The notes: generated by a model from the letters alone, not told the origin. A stretch of DNA of 64,000 nucleotides from Aquarana catesbeiana (GCF_042186555.1 NC_133333.1:217489022-217553021); one strand, 5' to 3'. Counted from the stretch's first letter, positions 11,620-22,471 are shown. A program made the numbers and translations.

Positions 11620-12624
11620 GATTCTGTGTGCCTTGCTCTCTAGGGTGGGGGGTTCCATTTCATCTGCAGCCCTTAAGGGGGGTGCGCTACACTGGAATTC
11701 AGCTTTTAGCACACCAGTCACTGGCTGTCGTGGACAACTTTATATCTTCTGATATCAAAGATACAGCTGAATGCTTCCATCTTGTCTCAGATCTTTTTCT
11801 CATTGTTGTGGGGCTAATGTAAAGTCATTTTTGCCATCATCTAAAGAATTATTCTGGAGAGAAATCTCTTCTGAACTTTGCTTAGGAGAAGTTATTTGTA
11901 ACTCATACATCCATTCTAATTTCCACTTAATTTATCCTTCATAGCACTTTAGAATTATGTTAGATAGATATTTTAGTCAAATAGAGAATTAAATAAATTG
12001 CTGTTTTTTGTGTTTAACACACAATTCAGGCCAGGTGCACAAGGGTGCCCTGGGATTTTTAGGACCTTAGCAACCAGTGGCGGCCCGTCCATAGGGGGCG
12101 CCAGGGCGCCGCCCCCCCCCCTCCTGTAGTCAAAAAAAAAAAAAAAAAAATTCAAAAAAAAAAATTTTTTTTTAACCACTTCAGCCCCGGAAGGTTTTAC
12201 CCCCTTCCTGACCAGAGCACTTTTTACAATTCGGCACTGCGTCGCTTTAACTGCTAATTGCGCGGTCATGCAATGCTGTACCCAAACGAAATTTGCGTCC
12301 TTTTCTTCCCACAAATAGAGCTTTCTTTTGATAGTATTTGATCACCTCTGCCGTTTTTATTTTTTGCGCTATACACGGAAAAAGACCGAAAATTTTGAAA
12401 AAAAATGATATTTTCTACTTTTTGTTCTAAAAAAAATCCAATAAACTCAATTTTAGTCATACATTTAGGCCAAAATGTATTCGGCCACATGTCTTTGGTA
12501 AAAAAAATGTCAATAAGTGTATATTTATTGGTTTGCGCAAAAGTTATAGCGTCTACAAACTAGGGTACATTTTCTGGAATTTACACAGCCTTTAATTTAT
12601 GACTGCCTATGTCGTTTCTTGAGG

Positions 12625-13905
12625 TGCTAAAATGGCAGGGCAGTACAAAACCCCCACAAATGACCCCATTTTGGAAAGTAGACACCCCAAGGAATTTGCT
12701 GAGAGGCATGTTGAGCCCATTGAATATTCATTTTTTTTGTCCCAAGTGATTGAACAATGACAAAAAAAAAAAAAAAAAAAAAAAAATTACAAAAAGTTGT
12801 CACTAAATGATATATTGCTCACACAGGCCATGGGCATATGTGGAATTGCACCCCAAAATACATTTAGCTGCTTCTCCTGAGTATGGGGATACCACATGTG
12901 TGAGACTTTTTGGGAGCCTAGCCGCGTACGGGGCCCCGAAAACCAATCACTGCCTTCAGGATTTCTAAGGGCGTACATTTTTGATTTTACTCCTCACTAC
13001 CTATCACAGTTTTGAAGGCCATAAAATGCCCAGATGACATAAAACCCCCCCAAATGACCCCATTTTGGAAAGTAGACACCCCAAGCTATTTGCTTTGAGG
13101 CATGTTGAGTCCATGGAATGTTTTATATTTTGACACAAGTTGCGGGAAAGTGACAAATTTTTTTTTTTTTTTTTTTTTTTTGCACAAAGTTGTCACTAAA
13201 TGATATATTGCTCACACAGGCCATGGGCATATGTGGAATTGCACCCCAAAATACATTTAGCTGCTTCTCCTGAGTATGGGGATACCACATGTGTGGGACT
13301 TTTTGGGAGCCTAGCCGCGTACGGGACCCCGAAAACCAATCACTGCCTTCAGGATTTCTAAGGGCGTACATTTTTGATTTTACTCCTCACTACCTATCAC
13401 AGTTTTGAAGGCCATAAAATGCCCAGATGACATAAAACCCCCCCAAATGACCCCATTTTGGAAAGTAGACACCCCAAGCTATTTGCTTTGAGGCATGTTG
13501 AGTCCATGGAATGTTTTATATTTTGACACAAGTTGCGGGAAAGTGACAAATTTTTTTTTTTTTTTTTTTTTTTTGCACAAAGTTGTCACTAAATGATATA
13601 TTGCTCACACAGGCCATGGGCATATGTGGAATTGCACCCCAAAATACATTTAGCTGCTTCTCCTGAGTATGGGGATACCACATGTGTGGGACTTTTTGGG
13701 AGCCTAGCCGCGTACGGGACCCCGAAAACCAATCACTGCCTTCAGGATTTCTAAGGGCGTACATTTTTGATTTTACTCCTCACTGCCTATCACAGTTTCG
13801 GAGGCCATGGAATGCCCAGGTGGCACAAACCCCCCCCAAATGACCCCATTTTGGAAAGTAGACACCCCAAGCTATTTGCTGAGAGGCATGGTGAGTATTT
13901 TGCAG
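12625..13905. repeat. 393-bp tandem repeat, three units and a partial
   Basis: The junction gaaggccataaaatgcccag recurs at 13018 and 13411, and a variant at 13804, giving an exact 393-bp period. Each unit contains 'aaatgaccccattttggaaagtagacacccc', a long T-run and 'ccacatgtg'. The two central units are almost identical and the first is more diverged. Repetitive ORFs on the minus strand (82 codons, identical in two units) are a by-product of the repeat. Confidence 0.92.
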
Positions 13906-13984
13906 CTCTCATTTGTTTTTGAAAATAAAGAAAGACGAGAAAAAAATTTTTTTTTTTTCTTTTTTCAATTTTCAAAACTTTGTG

Positions 13985-14490
13985 ACAAAAAGTGAGGTCT
14001 GCAAAATACTCACTATACCTCTCATCAAATAGCTTGGGGTGTCTACTTTCCAAAATGGGGTCATTTGGGGGGTTTTTTTGCCACCTGGGCATTCCATGGC
14101 CTCCGAAACTGTGCTAGGCAGTGAAGAGTGAAATCAAAAATTTACGGCCTTAGAAAGCCTGAAGGCGGTGCTTGGTTTTCGGGGTCCCGTACACGGCTAG
14201 GCTCCCAAAAAGTCCCACACATGTGGTATCCCCGTACTCAGGAGAAGCAGCAGAATGTATTTTGGGGTGTAATTTCACATATTCCCATGGCATGTTTGAG
14301 CAATATATCATTTAGTGACAACTTTGCGCAAAAAAAAATAAAAAAAATAAAAAATTGTCTCTTTCCCGCAACTTGTGTCACAATATAAATTATTCCATGG
14401 ACTCAACATGACTCTCAGCAAATAGCTTGGGGTGTCTACTTTCCAAAATGGGGTCATTTGGGGAGGTTTTGAACTGTCCTGGCATTTTAT
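13985..14490. repeat. Inverted copy of the 393-bp unit
   Basis: Runs in the opposite direction to the array at 12625-13905. It contains the inverse of the 'gacaccccaagctatttg' and 'ccacatgtgtgggact' segments, so array and copy form a large inverted repeat around about 13950. Divergence from the array is visible (for example acacggctagg against ccgcgtacggg inverted). Confidence 0.85.
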
Positions 14491-16065
14491 GCACAACATC
14501 TAGAAGCTTATGTCACACATCACCCACTCTTCTAACCACTTGAAGACAAAGCCCTTTCTGACACTTATTGTTTACATAAAAAAATAATTTTTTTTTGCAA
14601 GAAAATTACTTTGAACCCCCAAACATTATATATTTTTTTTAAAGCAAATGCCCTACAGATTAAAATGGTGGGTGTTTCATTTTTTTTTTCACACAGTATT
14701 TGCGCAGCGATTTTTCAAACGCATTTTTTGGGGAAAAAACACACTTTTTTACATTTTAATGCACTAAAACACACTATATTGCCCAAATGTTTGATGAAAT
14801 AAAAAAGATGATCTTAGGCCGAGTACATGGATACCAAACATGACATGCTTTAAAATTGCGCACAAACGTGCAGTGGCGACAAACTAAATACATTTTTAAA
14901 AGCCTTTAAAAGCCTTTACAGGTTACCACTTTAGATTTACAGAGGAGGTCTACTGCTAAACTTACTGCCCTCGATCTGACCTTCGCGGCGATACCTCACA
15001 TGCATGGTGCAATTGCTGTTTACATTTGACGCCAGACCGACGCTTGCGTTCGCCTTAGCGCGAGAGCAGGGGGGACAGGGGTGCTTTTTTTTTTTTTTTT
15101 TTTTTTTTTCTTTATTATTATTATTTTTTTATCTTATTTTTAAACTGTTTCTTTCATTTTTTTTTTTTTTTTAATCATTTTTATTGTTATCTCAGGGAAT
15201 GTAAATATCCCCTATCATAGCAATAGGTAGTGACAGGTACTCTTTTTTGCAAAAATTGGGGTCTATTAGACCCTAGATTTCTCCTCTGCCCTCAAAGCAT
15301 CTGACCACACCAAGATCGGTGTGATAAAATGCTTTCCCAATTTCCCAATGGCGCTGTTTACATCCGGCGAAATCTAAGTCATAAAATGCTCGTAGCTTCC
15401 GGTTTCTTAGGCCATAGAGATGTTTGGAGCCACTCTGGTCTCTGATCAGCTCTATGGTCAGCTGGCTGAATCACCGGCTGCATTTTCAGGTTCCCTGTTG
15501 AGACAGGAGAGCCAGAGAAAAACACGGAAGACGTTGGGGGGGGAGGGGCATTCCCTCCCACTGCTTGTAAAAGCAGTCTAGAGGCTAATTAGCCGCTAGG
15601 ATTGCTTTTACATGAAAGCCGACCGCTGGCTGAAAAGAATGATACCAAGATGATACCTAAACCTGCAGGCATCATTCTGGTATAACCACTCAAAGTCGTG
15701 AATGGCGTACCTGAAGACAAAAAAATGGTTAACAATAAAGCACAGTAAACGGTAAGGTATAAAAAATTGCATACCTGAAAAGCAAACATGATAAAACATA
15801 ATAACAATAAAACATTGCAGAATAGAATACAGTAAAAAAGAACAGAACAATAGAGAGAGAGAATAGAGAGAGAAAGAACAATAAAACGACAACTATTTTT
15901 TTTTTATTTTATATTTTTGTATGTGTTTTTTTTTTTTTTTACACTTTTTTTTGTAACTAACTTTTATAACTGTAACCGGTTCCAGGTTCGGGTCTCTCAA
16001 AATGCGATGGCATCTTGGGAGACCCTGTGAAAGTGTGTCTAGTCTGTGCAATGCTGTACCCTACG

Positions 16066-16330
16066 CTAATACTCAACTAGTGCATGGTAGCGTTCAAAAT
16101 ATTCACCAATGCAAAGACCAGGATTGTCAGGACAGGAGGGACAATAATAGCGGGTGTCACGTCTATATCCGCGCTTGCTGCAGACACGACATCTTTTTTG
16201 GGGGGGTTCGTTGGGTAGGGGTACTCGGGAGGACATAAAGAAAATGCCTCTCATGCAGCCGACTGCATTTGATTGGGGATGTGAATGGGGGAAGTACGGG
16301 CGCTGCAGAAGTGGTGGGTTCCCAATTAGG
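16066..16330 (-). pseudogene. piggyBac transposase C-terminal cysteine-rich domain (remnant)
   Basis: The minus-strand frame ends with KRCRVCSKRGYRRDTRYYC, then PSCPDNPGLC and FERYH. This is the CxxC...CxxC...C...H pattern of the piggyBac C-terminal zinc-binding domain. The piggyBac-like lead-in RLHERHFLYVLPSTPTQRTP lies in another frame (minus ORF 16163-16456), so a frameshift falls at a T/G homopolymer near 16190-16207. A cysteine expected near the end is tyrosine (GEYF). Upstream in transcription direction, where the DDD catalytic domain should be, lie 360-bp repeats instead. Not functional as a transposase. Identification rests on motif recognition. Confidence 0.72.
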
Positions 16331-16510
16331 ATTGGCGAATGCAGCAGGAAGGGCACTATGGGCACGACGGGCCTGTGTTCGTCTTCTTGGTGGCAGCGGG
16401 ACACTACTTGTGCTTGCCACCTCACCAGCTTGAACTGCACTTATGGGACTCGCCACGTCACCAAGTGTTACTGCAGTGCTGGTTTGACTACGACCGGGGT
16501 GTACTAGGCC

Positions 16511-17580
16511 GCTGGTGCTTGCCAGTTCACCAAAACGCTACCAAAAAAACTGTTAGCGATCGCAAGGATCAGGCCTGACTCTGCGAACGCTGCAGTTATG
16601 TGTTTAGTGTTTTGTAAGTGACAGTGATCGATCGATACTGCACTTGGGTGGGCTGGGCTGGGCCGGGCGGAGGGGCAAAACACAGGTGCTAGCAGGTATC
16701 TGGGCTGATCCCGCTAACACTGCGTTTGTGGGAACCCTAAACTGCTGGGGACGCTAGTATAGATCTGATCGGATCAGATATTGATCCGATCAGATACTAT
16801 ACCACTAAGGGAGGCGTATGCTGCGTGCGTGGGTGTTAGCGGTACTGGCGCTAACCTGACGCTGCCTGGGGCTGGTGCTTGCCAGTTCACCAAAACGCTA
16901 CCAGAAAAACTGTTAGCGATCGCAGGAATCAGGCCTGACTCTGCGAACGCTGCAGTTATGCGTTTAGTGTTTTGTAAGTGTCAGTGATCGATCGATACTG
17001 CACTTGGGTGGGCTGGGCTGGGCCGGGCGGAGGGGCAAAACGCAGGTGCTAGCAGGTATCTGGGCTGATCCCGCTAACACTGCGTTTGTGGGAACCCTAA
17101 ACTGCTGGGGACGCTAGTATAGATCTGATCAGATCAGATATTGATGCGTTCAGATACTATACCACTAAGGGAGGTGTACGGTGCGTGCGTGGGTGTTAGC
17201 GGTACTGGCGCTAATCTGACGCTGCCTGGGGCTGGTGCTTGCCAGTTCACCAAAACGCTACCAAAAAAACTGTTAGCGATCGCAGGGATCAGGCCTGACT
17301 CTGTGAACGCTGCAGTTATGCGTTTAGTGTTTTGTAAGTGACAGTGATCGATCGATACTGCACTTGGGTGGGCCGGGCAGAGGGGCAAAACGCAGGTGCT
17401 AGCGGGTATCTGGGCTGATCCCGCTAACACTGCGTTTTCGGGAACCCTAAACTGCTGGGGACGCTAGTATAGATCTGATCGGATCAGATATTGATCCGTA
17501 CAGATACTATACCACTAAGGGAGGCGTATGCTGCGTGCGTGGGTGTTAGCGGTACTGGCGCTAATCTGACGCTGCCTGGG
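16511..17580. repeat. 360-bp tandem repeat, three units
   Basis: The unit start gctggtgcttgccagttcac occurs at 16511, 16871 and 17231, a period of exactly 360 bp; the third unit is about 10 bp shorter. Units are nearly identical and contain self-complementary GATCGATCGAT and AGATCTGATC..GATCAGAT motifs. Confidence 0.93.
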
Positions 17581-18889
17581 GCGACGCATATCACTGCCGG
17601 GCGATCAGGGGGCTAAACCTTTATTCGGTAATAAACGGCGGGTGCCCTGACACTATACAAAATAAACGAACTAACCAGCGTCACCTTTATTAGATAGTAT
17701 ATGGGGGTCCCTGTCGCTATAAAACGCTGACGGCGAACCTAAATATTTACCTCACTAACTAGCGTCACCAGCGACACTAATACAGCGATCAGAAAAATGA
17801 TCGCTTAGTGACACTGGTGACAGGGGGTGATCAAGGGGTTAAAACTTTATTAGGGGGGGTTAGGGGGGTATCCTAGACCTAAAGGGGGGTAATACTCACT
17901 GCCCTAACACTGTAACTGTCACAAACTGACACTATGCAGTAATCAGAAAAAAAAAAAAAAATACTGCTAATGTCAGTTTGTGACAGGGGGGGGGTGATTG
18001 GGGGGGGATCGGGGGGCGATCGGGGGGGGATCGGGGGTGTAAAGTATGCCTGGCATGTTCTACTGTGTGTGTTTGTGTTGTGTGGACTTACATGTCTTCT
18101 CTCCTCGGCGCTGGACGGAAACTGCCAGACCGAGGAGAGATGACATCACATCCTCTGCCTGTGTGAAACTACACACAGGCAGAGGAGGATTCCCATTGGC
18201 TGGGAGCGATCGCGAGGGGGGGGCCACGATCGGATGGTCTCCCCCTCGCCTCCCGACGCTCCCAGTCAGATGCCGACCGCCGATGGCACCGGGTACGTGA
18301 TTCTGCCTGCCCGTGCCATTCTGCCGACGTATATATACGTTAGGCGGTCGGCAAGTGGTTAAACGGCCCCTTTAAGAACAAAAAAAAAAAAAAAAAAAAG
18401 TCCTTTAACAAAGTGCACTGTGGCGCCGGACGCCAGTGCACTATGGGAAGCGCCACGTCAATGCAATCACGAGATTGCAGACGCGGCGCTTCATTTGCGG
18501 GCTTTTAACCCGCCTTGTGGCGCAAACGAAAACGCCGATTAGCTTCCGCTCGTAGAATCAGTGTGATTCTATGGGCGGGAGCATTGCTTTTCAAATCTTG
18601 AGGTCACTTCCGGCTTTCGTGAAGAAGACGAGAGCCGGAAGTGATGTCGGCAGCTCCGTTCTTCGGCTGAGCGGAGCTGCAGGAGGAAGGTAAGAGCCAT
18701 ATGAGGGATGGGTTGCTGTCTGGCAAGCAGGGTGAGCTCCAGCACAGCACAGCTGCATGTATCTGTCCCTCTCTTCCCCATTCCACCCCCCCCCCCCTCC
18801 TGTCTCACTACACACGAGTCTACTGAAGACACCTATACACAGACAGAGGGGGAGGGGAGGAGAATGGACACATACACAGGACGTGAGGG

Positions 18890-19125
18890 GCAAGTTATCA
18901 CAGAAAGATACAGTGATTTGGGGGGCTGGGAGAGGATGCTTTATGTGCTAGGGGCCACTTTGGGAGCAGAGAGGATTTGTGCTAGAAGGGGGGTTGAATA
19001 TAAAATTAGACCCCCCCCCCAGCACAAATCCTCTCTGCTCCCAAAGTGGCCCCTAGCACATAAAGCATCCTCTCCCAGCCCCCCAAATCACTGTGATCAT
19101 CTTTCTTTGATAACTTGCCCCCCTT
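18890..19125. repeat. Hairpin in the outer hAT
   Basis: Two arms of about 85-90 bp are inverse copies (atttggggggctgggagaggatgc and gcatcctctcccagccccccaaat), separated by a short C-rich loop near 18985-19015. Non-coding. Confidence 0.88.
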
Positions 19126-19189
19126 CCCCCTTGTTCAAAGAGATGCTGGCTGCTATTAAGGAGACAATCATGGTTTCTGGGATCAGTGG

Positions 19190-19585
19190 ACACAGTGGAT
19201 GCGTTTTTTATGACACAGTGGATGCGTTTTTTATGACACAGTGGATGCGTTTTTGATGACACAGTGAATGCGTTTTTGATGACACAGTGAATGCGTTTTT
19301 GATGACACAGTGAATGCGTTTTTTATGACACAGTGGATGCATTTTTGATGACACAGTGGCTGCGTTTTTTATGACACAGTGGCTGCGTTTTTGATGACAC
19401 AGTGAATGCGTTTTTTATGACACAGTGGCTGCGTTTTTGATGACACAGTGAATGCGTTTTTGATGACACAGTGAATGCGTTTTTGATGACACAGTGAATG
19501 TGTTTTTGATGACACAGTGGCTGCGTTTTTGATGACACAGTGGCTGCGTTTTTAATGACACAGTGGCTGTATTTTGATGACAGTG
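19190..19585. repeat. 23-bp minisatellite, about 17 units
   Basis: Tandem units of the type gatgacacagtgaatgcgttttt with G/A and C/T variants (ggatgcg, ggctgcg, gaatgcg). The 23-bp period explains the repetitive minus-strand ORFs in this segment. Confidence 0.93.
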
Positions 19586-20587
19586 GCTGCGATTGATGTT
19601 TTTTTTTTCAGAATTTTTCAGTTTGTTTGCGCCCCCCCAAAAATTTTGAGCACCAGCCGCCACTGTTAGCAACACTCTGTATGGTGGTACATGAGGTGGT
19701 ACATTTTGTAGAGTGACAAGTGCTAATATGCTGGAGGCATTCTGTGTTGAATTGTCAATTTTTTATTAGCCTGCTAACTTCTGGTCCAACAGAATGACCA
19801 GTTCTACAAAAGCCTGCATAAACCTGCTATATACTCACTGATACAATATGTAGACTTAATGACCAAGAAAGATATTGATGTACTCACATCTGCAAGCTAT
19901 TTCCTTCTCTTGGTTTCACTTAAATTGACAGCAGAATGTAGGAGCAGGGTTCAGACGCTGCATATAACATATTATGAGTTAAAGCTGCGTCTCTACCCAG
20001 TATAAGCCTCATTTGATGCAAGTATGATACTTCTAGAAGAGCATAACCTCTCATCTGCAGCTTTTCCAAGAAAGCCCAGGCCTCCCCCCAGACTTGACTT
20101 ACTGACATTAGCAGTGTTGGAGTTCTCAGTGTTAATCCAGTTATATATTTACCAATAAATCTTTAATCATAGATTTTATCAGTTCAAAAAAATCTTAAGC
20201 TTAAGAATTGATAATTAAACACAAAAAATGTATTTGGTGACATGTGATTGGATTTTCTGCCTCGACAAATTATAATTACATTGAAAATCACTATTTTACA
20301 TTCTATCATTAAAAACGATTGCTTATTGAATGATGGTATTAGGCATGTGGTCAGTGTAAAGATTGTACTAAATACTCAGGTTTCCCAGTGCCTGTGCTGC
20401 CTAACTCTTCTCTGATCACTAGAACTGTACTGGGGTGAGGGGATCTTTAGTAGTGGGGGGAGTCTGAACTAGGGGGATTTTGGCTTGAGGAGGAAGGTAA
20501 TATATGTTGTACTCTCTCTACTGATTTGTGTGTTATGCATTAAAGACACCGACCCCTACATTTTGTGCATTACACACTCCTGCCCCT

Positions 20588-21277
20588 CAATGCTGTATCC
20601 TAGGGCAGCACTTTACAGGGGCAGCACGAAAAGAGTCCCTGTTAGTCACTGTTAGTGTAGTGCCAGTCTTATGGGGCAGACTGGGCTGAGAGGCAAATTA
20701 GTCTAGCGCCCCCCATAAAGCGGCCACACTGCTTCCGGTATGCGGGCTGCCGGCATTCCGCAACTGTGTGTGTGTGTGTGTGTGTGGGGGGGACGCTTCT
20801 AATTTTGACTGTCCTATCATCCTGGACCACAAACTTTCCTCACTGTGCTATATGTTTTTTGCTGCACCATTGGCATGGTTATATCTTCTTAGTCCTCTCC
20901 ATAAAATTATCAGAAATTTGTGCTTAAAGTAGAACTATTGGCAACACTTTTTTTTTTTTCATTTTGGATAGAATAAGGGAGGGTTATAGCCCCTGTCAGT
21001 TTATTTTTTACCATCCCTGTCCCATTGCAGAAATTTCCCTTCACTTCCTGCCCCATAGCCAAACAGGAAGTGAGAGTAAATCTATGTAAATTAAGGGAAT
21101 CCATTGCCCCCCCCCCCCCCCAGGCCCTCAGAACTAGTGTCCCCACTCAAAAATGTCAGGGAGGGTCTTAAACAGCAAGGGGTGTGGCCTTGACAGGAAG
21201 GGGTGGGTCATATATAAATTAGGGGGTGCACTAGTTTAGTCAGGCCTAGGGCAGCACAAAACCTAAATACACTACTG
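20588..21277. mobile_element. Non-autonomous hAT element, TSD CTGCCCCT
   Basis: Left end CAATGCTGTATCCTAGG and right end CCTAAATACACTACTG are imperfect inverse copies. The octamer CTGCCCCT flanks both (20580-20587 and 21278-21285). The element is 690 bp with no transposase. 'ctagggcagcac' appears near both ends. It contains a (TG)n run and a repeat of the 5091 family (20924-21172). Confidence 0.82.
20924..21172. repeat. Dispersed repeat inside the 20588-21277 hAT
   Basis: Starts TTAAAGTAGAACTATTGGC and ends near GGTCTTAA. It shares 'ttggatagaataagggagggttatag' and 'catagccaaacaggaagtgagag' type segments with 5091-5485. Likely a nested MITE. Confidence 0.55.
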
Positions 21278-21643
21278 CTGCCCCTGTTAGACTCTTGCTT
21301 GTGGCACAGTAATTAAAGAATATGTTACTAGGTACCAGAACAGTGCCATATGTTACCATACATGCACAGCAAGTAGACTTGAGTTTTATGCCCCTTCCAT
21401 TGATAGCTTAATTTTGCCATACCCATCATTTTCTGAACGCAGCCTAATTATTTTTCACAAAGCTCCCAAAATTGAACCACCCCAAAAAAACAAAACAAAT
21501 ATCAATGGCCCTGGTATTGAGGCTTAAAAATTGCAACAGGGTCACTTTAAGGCTGTTGTACAAGTAGTAAACAGCACTGTGATAGGCATACATAGAGACC
21601 ATTGTCTGGAATGTATTAATAAATACTTTTTATCTTGAACCAG

Positions 21644-22379
21644 GTATGGATATTCAGATGTTGTCACCATTCCAGCGGGAGCCACAAATATTGACGTGAA
21701 GCAGCGCAGTCCCCGTGGCATCGTTTATGATGGGAACTACCTGGCAATCAAGAGAGCTGATGGGAGCTATCTTCTGAATGGGGATTTATTAGTTTCCTCA
21801 ATTGAACAGGATGTCCATTTAAGGGGAACAGTTTTATTATACAGTGGATCCAACACCCGCATAGAGAGGCTTCAGAGCTTCCATCCTCTCCCTGAGCCTC
21901 TGACAATACAAATCCTTCGAGTAGCTAGTGAGAAAGTCCCACCCAAAATCAAATATACATTTTTTGTGCCTAAGAACTTGCCGTATGAACGACAAAAAGC
22001 CAAGGATAAGGTATCTCATCACTCACTCAGACCTCTACTAACTGCTCAGTGGGTTTTTGGAGATTGGTCTCCATGCTCCAAGAGTTGTGGTTCTGGGTGG
22101 AAGAGAAGAACAGTGGAATGTCGAAACAAGGAAGGAGGGGGCTCAGGTCAATGTCCACCAGAGCTCAAACCTGAGAACATTCAGGCTTGTGGGGACTTAC
22201 CCTGCCCCATGTGGAGAGCAAACGGCTGGTCACATTGCTCTCAAAGCTGCGGAGAAGGAATGAGGACACAGAGGATATCCTGTATGGACTATACAGGAAA
22301 AGAGATAGAAAATGATAAATGTGACCCAAAGAAACTTCCTGCAGCGTCTGTGACTCCTTGTAAGTTGGAGGAATGCTGA
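21644..22379 (+). CDS. adamts8: ADAMTS8-like terminal exon: spacer and two TSP1 repeats
   Basis: Last coding exon, with acceptor cttgaaccag ending at 21643 and stop TGA at 22377-22379. The first base completes a threonine codon, after which 244 codons are open. Residues 1 to about 130 are the spacer (VTIPAGATNIDVKQRS, YLLNGD, ERLQSFHPLPEPLT, KIKYTFFVPKN), whose wording fits ADAMTS8. A thrombospondin type-1 repeat begins at about residue 135 (WVFGDWSPCSKSCGSGWKRR) and a second at about 188 (WSHCSQSCGEG), ending CKLEEC. Both have the C-x-x-S-C-G form of O-fucosylation sites. The protein is expected to be secreted and to bind extracellular matrix. Mammalian ADAMTS8, as I recall it, ends after the first of these repeats, so the extra repeat is notable. 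Confidence 0.9.
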
Positions 22380-22465
22380 GGACCTTTCAGGGTGGATAAA
22401 ATCCTGGCAGCTACAAACATTAGCCCCATTGCTGCTGGTAGAGATGGATGACTTGGATCAATCGG

Positions 22466-22471
22466 AATAAA
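22466..22471 (+). terminator. Candidate poly(A) signal of the ADAMTS8-like gene
   Basis: AATAAA lies 87 bp downstream of the stop codon and is the first such hexamer after it. The 3' UTR could be longer; 22380-22987 has no repeat that I recognise and no other gene. Confidence 0.4.

Larger units (their letters stand above)
12172..18362. mobile_element. piggyBac-derived non-autonomous element nested in a hAT
   Basis: TTAA occurs at both ends (12172-12175 and 18359-18362), followed inward by CCACTTCAGCCC on the left and, on the opposite strand, CCACTTGCCGACC on the right. TTAA targets with CC-starting ends are typical of piggyBac, and the only protein trace inside (16066-16330, minus) is a piggyBac C-terminal cysteine-rich domain. 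The rest consists of 393-bp and 360-bp tandem repeats, T-runs and GC-rich non-coding sequence. At about 6.2 kb it is long for a non-autonomous element. A further TAACCACTTGAAG end-like sequence at 14533 hints at a composite origin. Confidence 0.7.
12075..19665. mobile_element. Composite 7.6-kb hAT element, TSD TTAGCAAC
   Basis: Outer ends are CAGTGGCGGC and its inverse GCCGCCACTG. The octamer TTAGCAAC lies immediately outside both (12067-12074 and 19666-19673), so these are the two ends of one hAT insertion in the ADAMTS8-like intron. About 6.2 kb of it is a second element inserted at TTAA (12172-18362), leaving roughly 1.4 kb of original hAT. That residue is non-coding and holds a hairpin (18890-19125) and a 23-bp minisatellite (19190-19585). 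No hAT transposase is seen. Confidence 0.85.
7730..21643 (+). other. Intron between the last two ADAMTS8-like exons
   Basis: GT...AG intron of about 13.9 kb, more than half of it (7.6 kb) one composite transposon (12075-19665). Stretches 7730-8504, 9669-10333, 11620-12066, 19674-20579 and 21286-21643 hold nothing I can name beyond short AT-rich or unique-looking sequence. Confidence 0.8.

Noticed and set aside
13123..13764. Two identical 82-codon minus-strand frames
   Set aside because: They are copies of the same stretch in adjacent 393-bp repeat units inside a transposon, with a poly-lysine end from a T-run.
12625..19585. Regularly spaced repeats considered as a CRISPR array
   Set aside because: Units are 393, 360 and 23 bp without unique spacers, in a vertebrate transposon.
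19053..19675. Minus-strand repetitive Cys/His-rich frames that look like zinc-finger repeats
   Set aside because: The 23-bp unit read in three frames; spacing does not fit a zinc finger.
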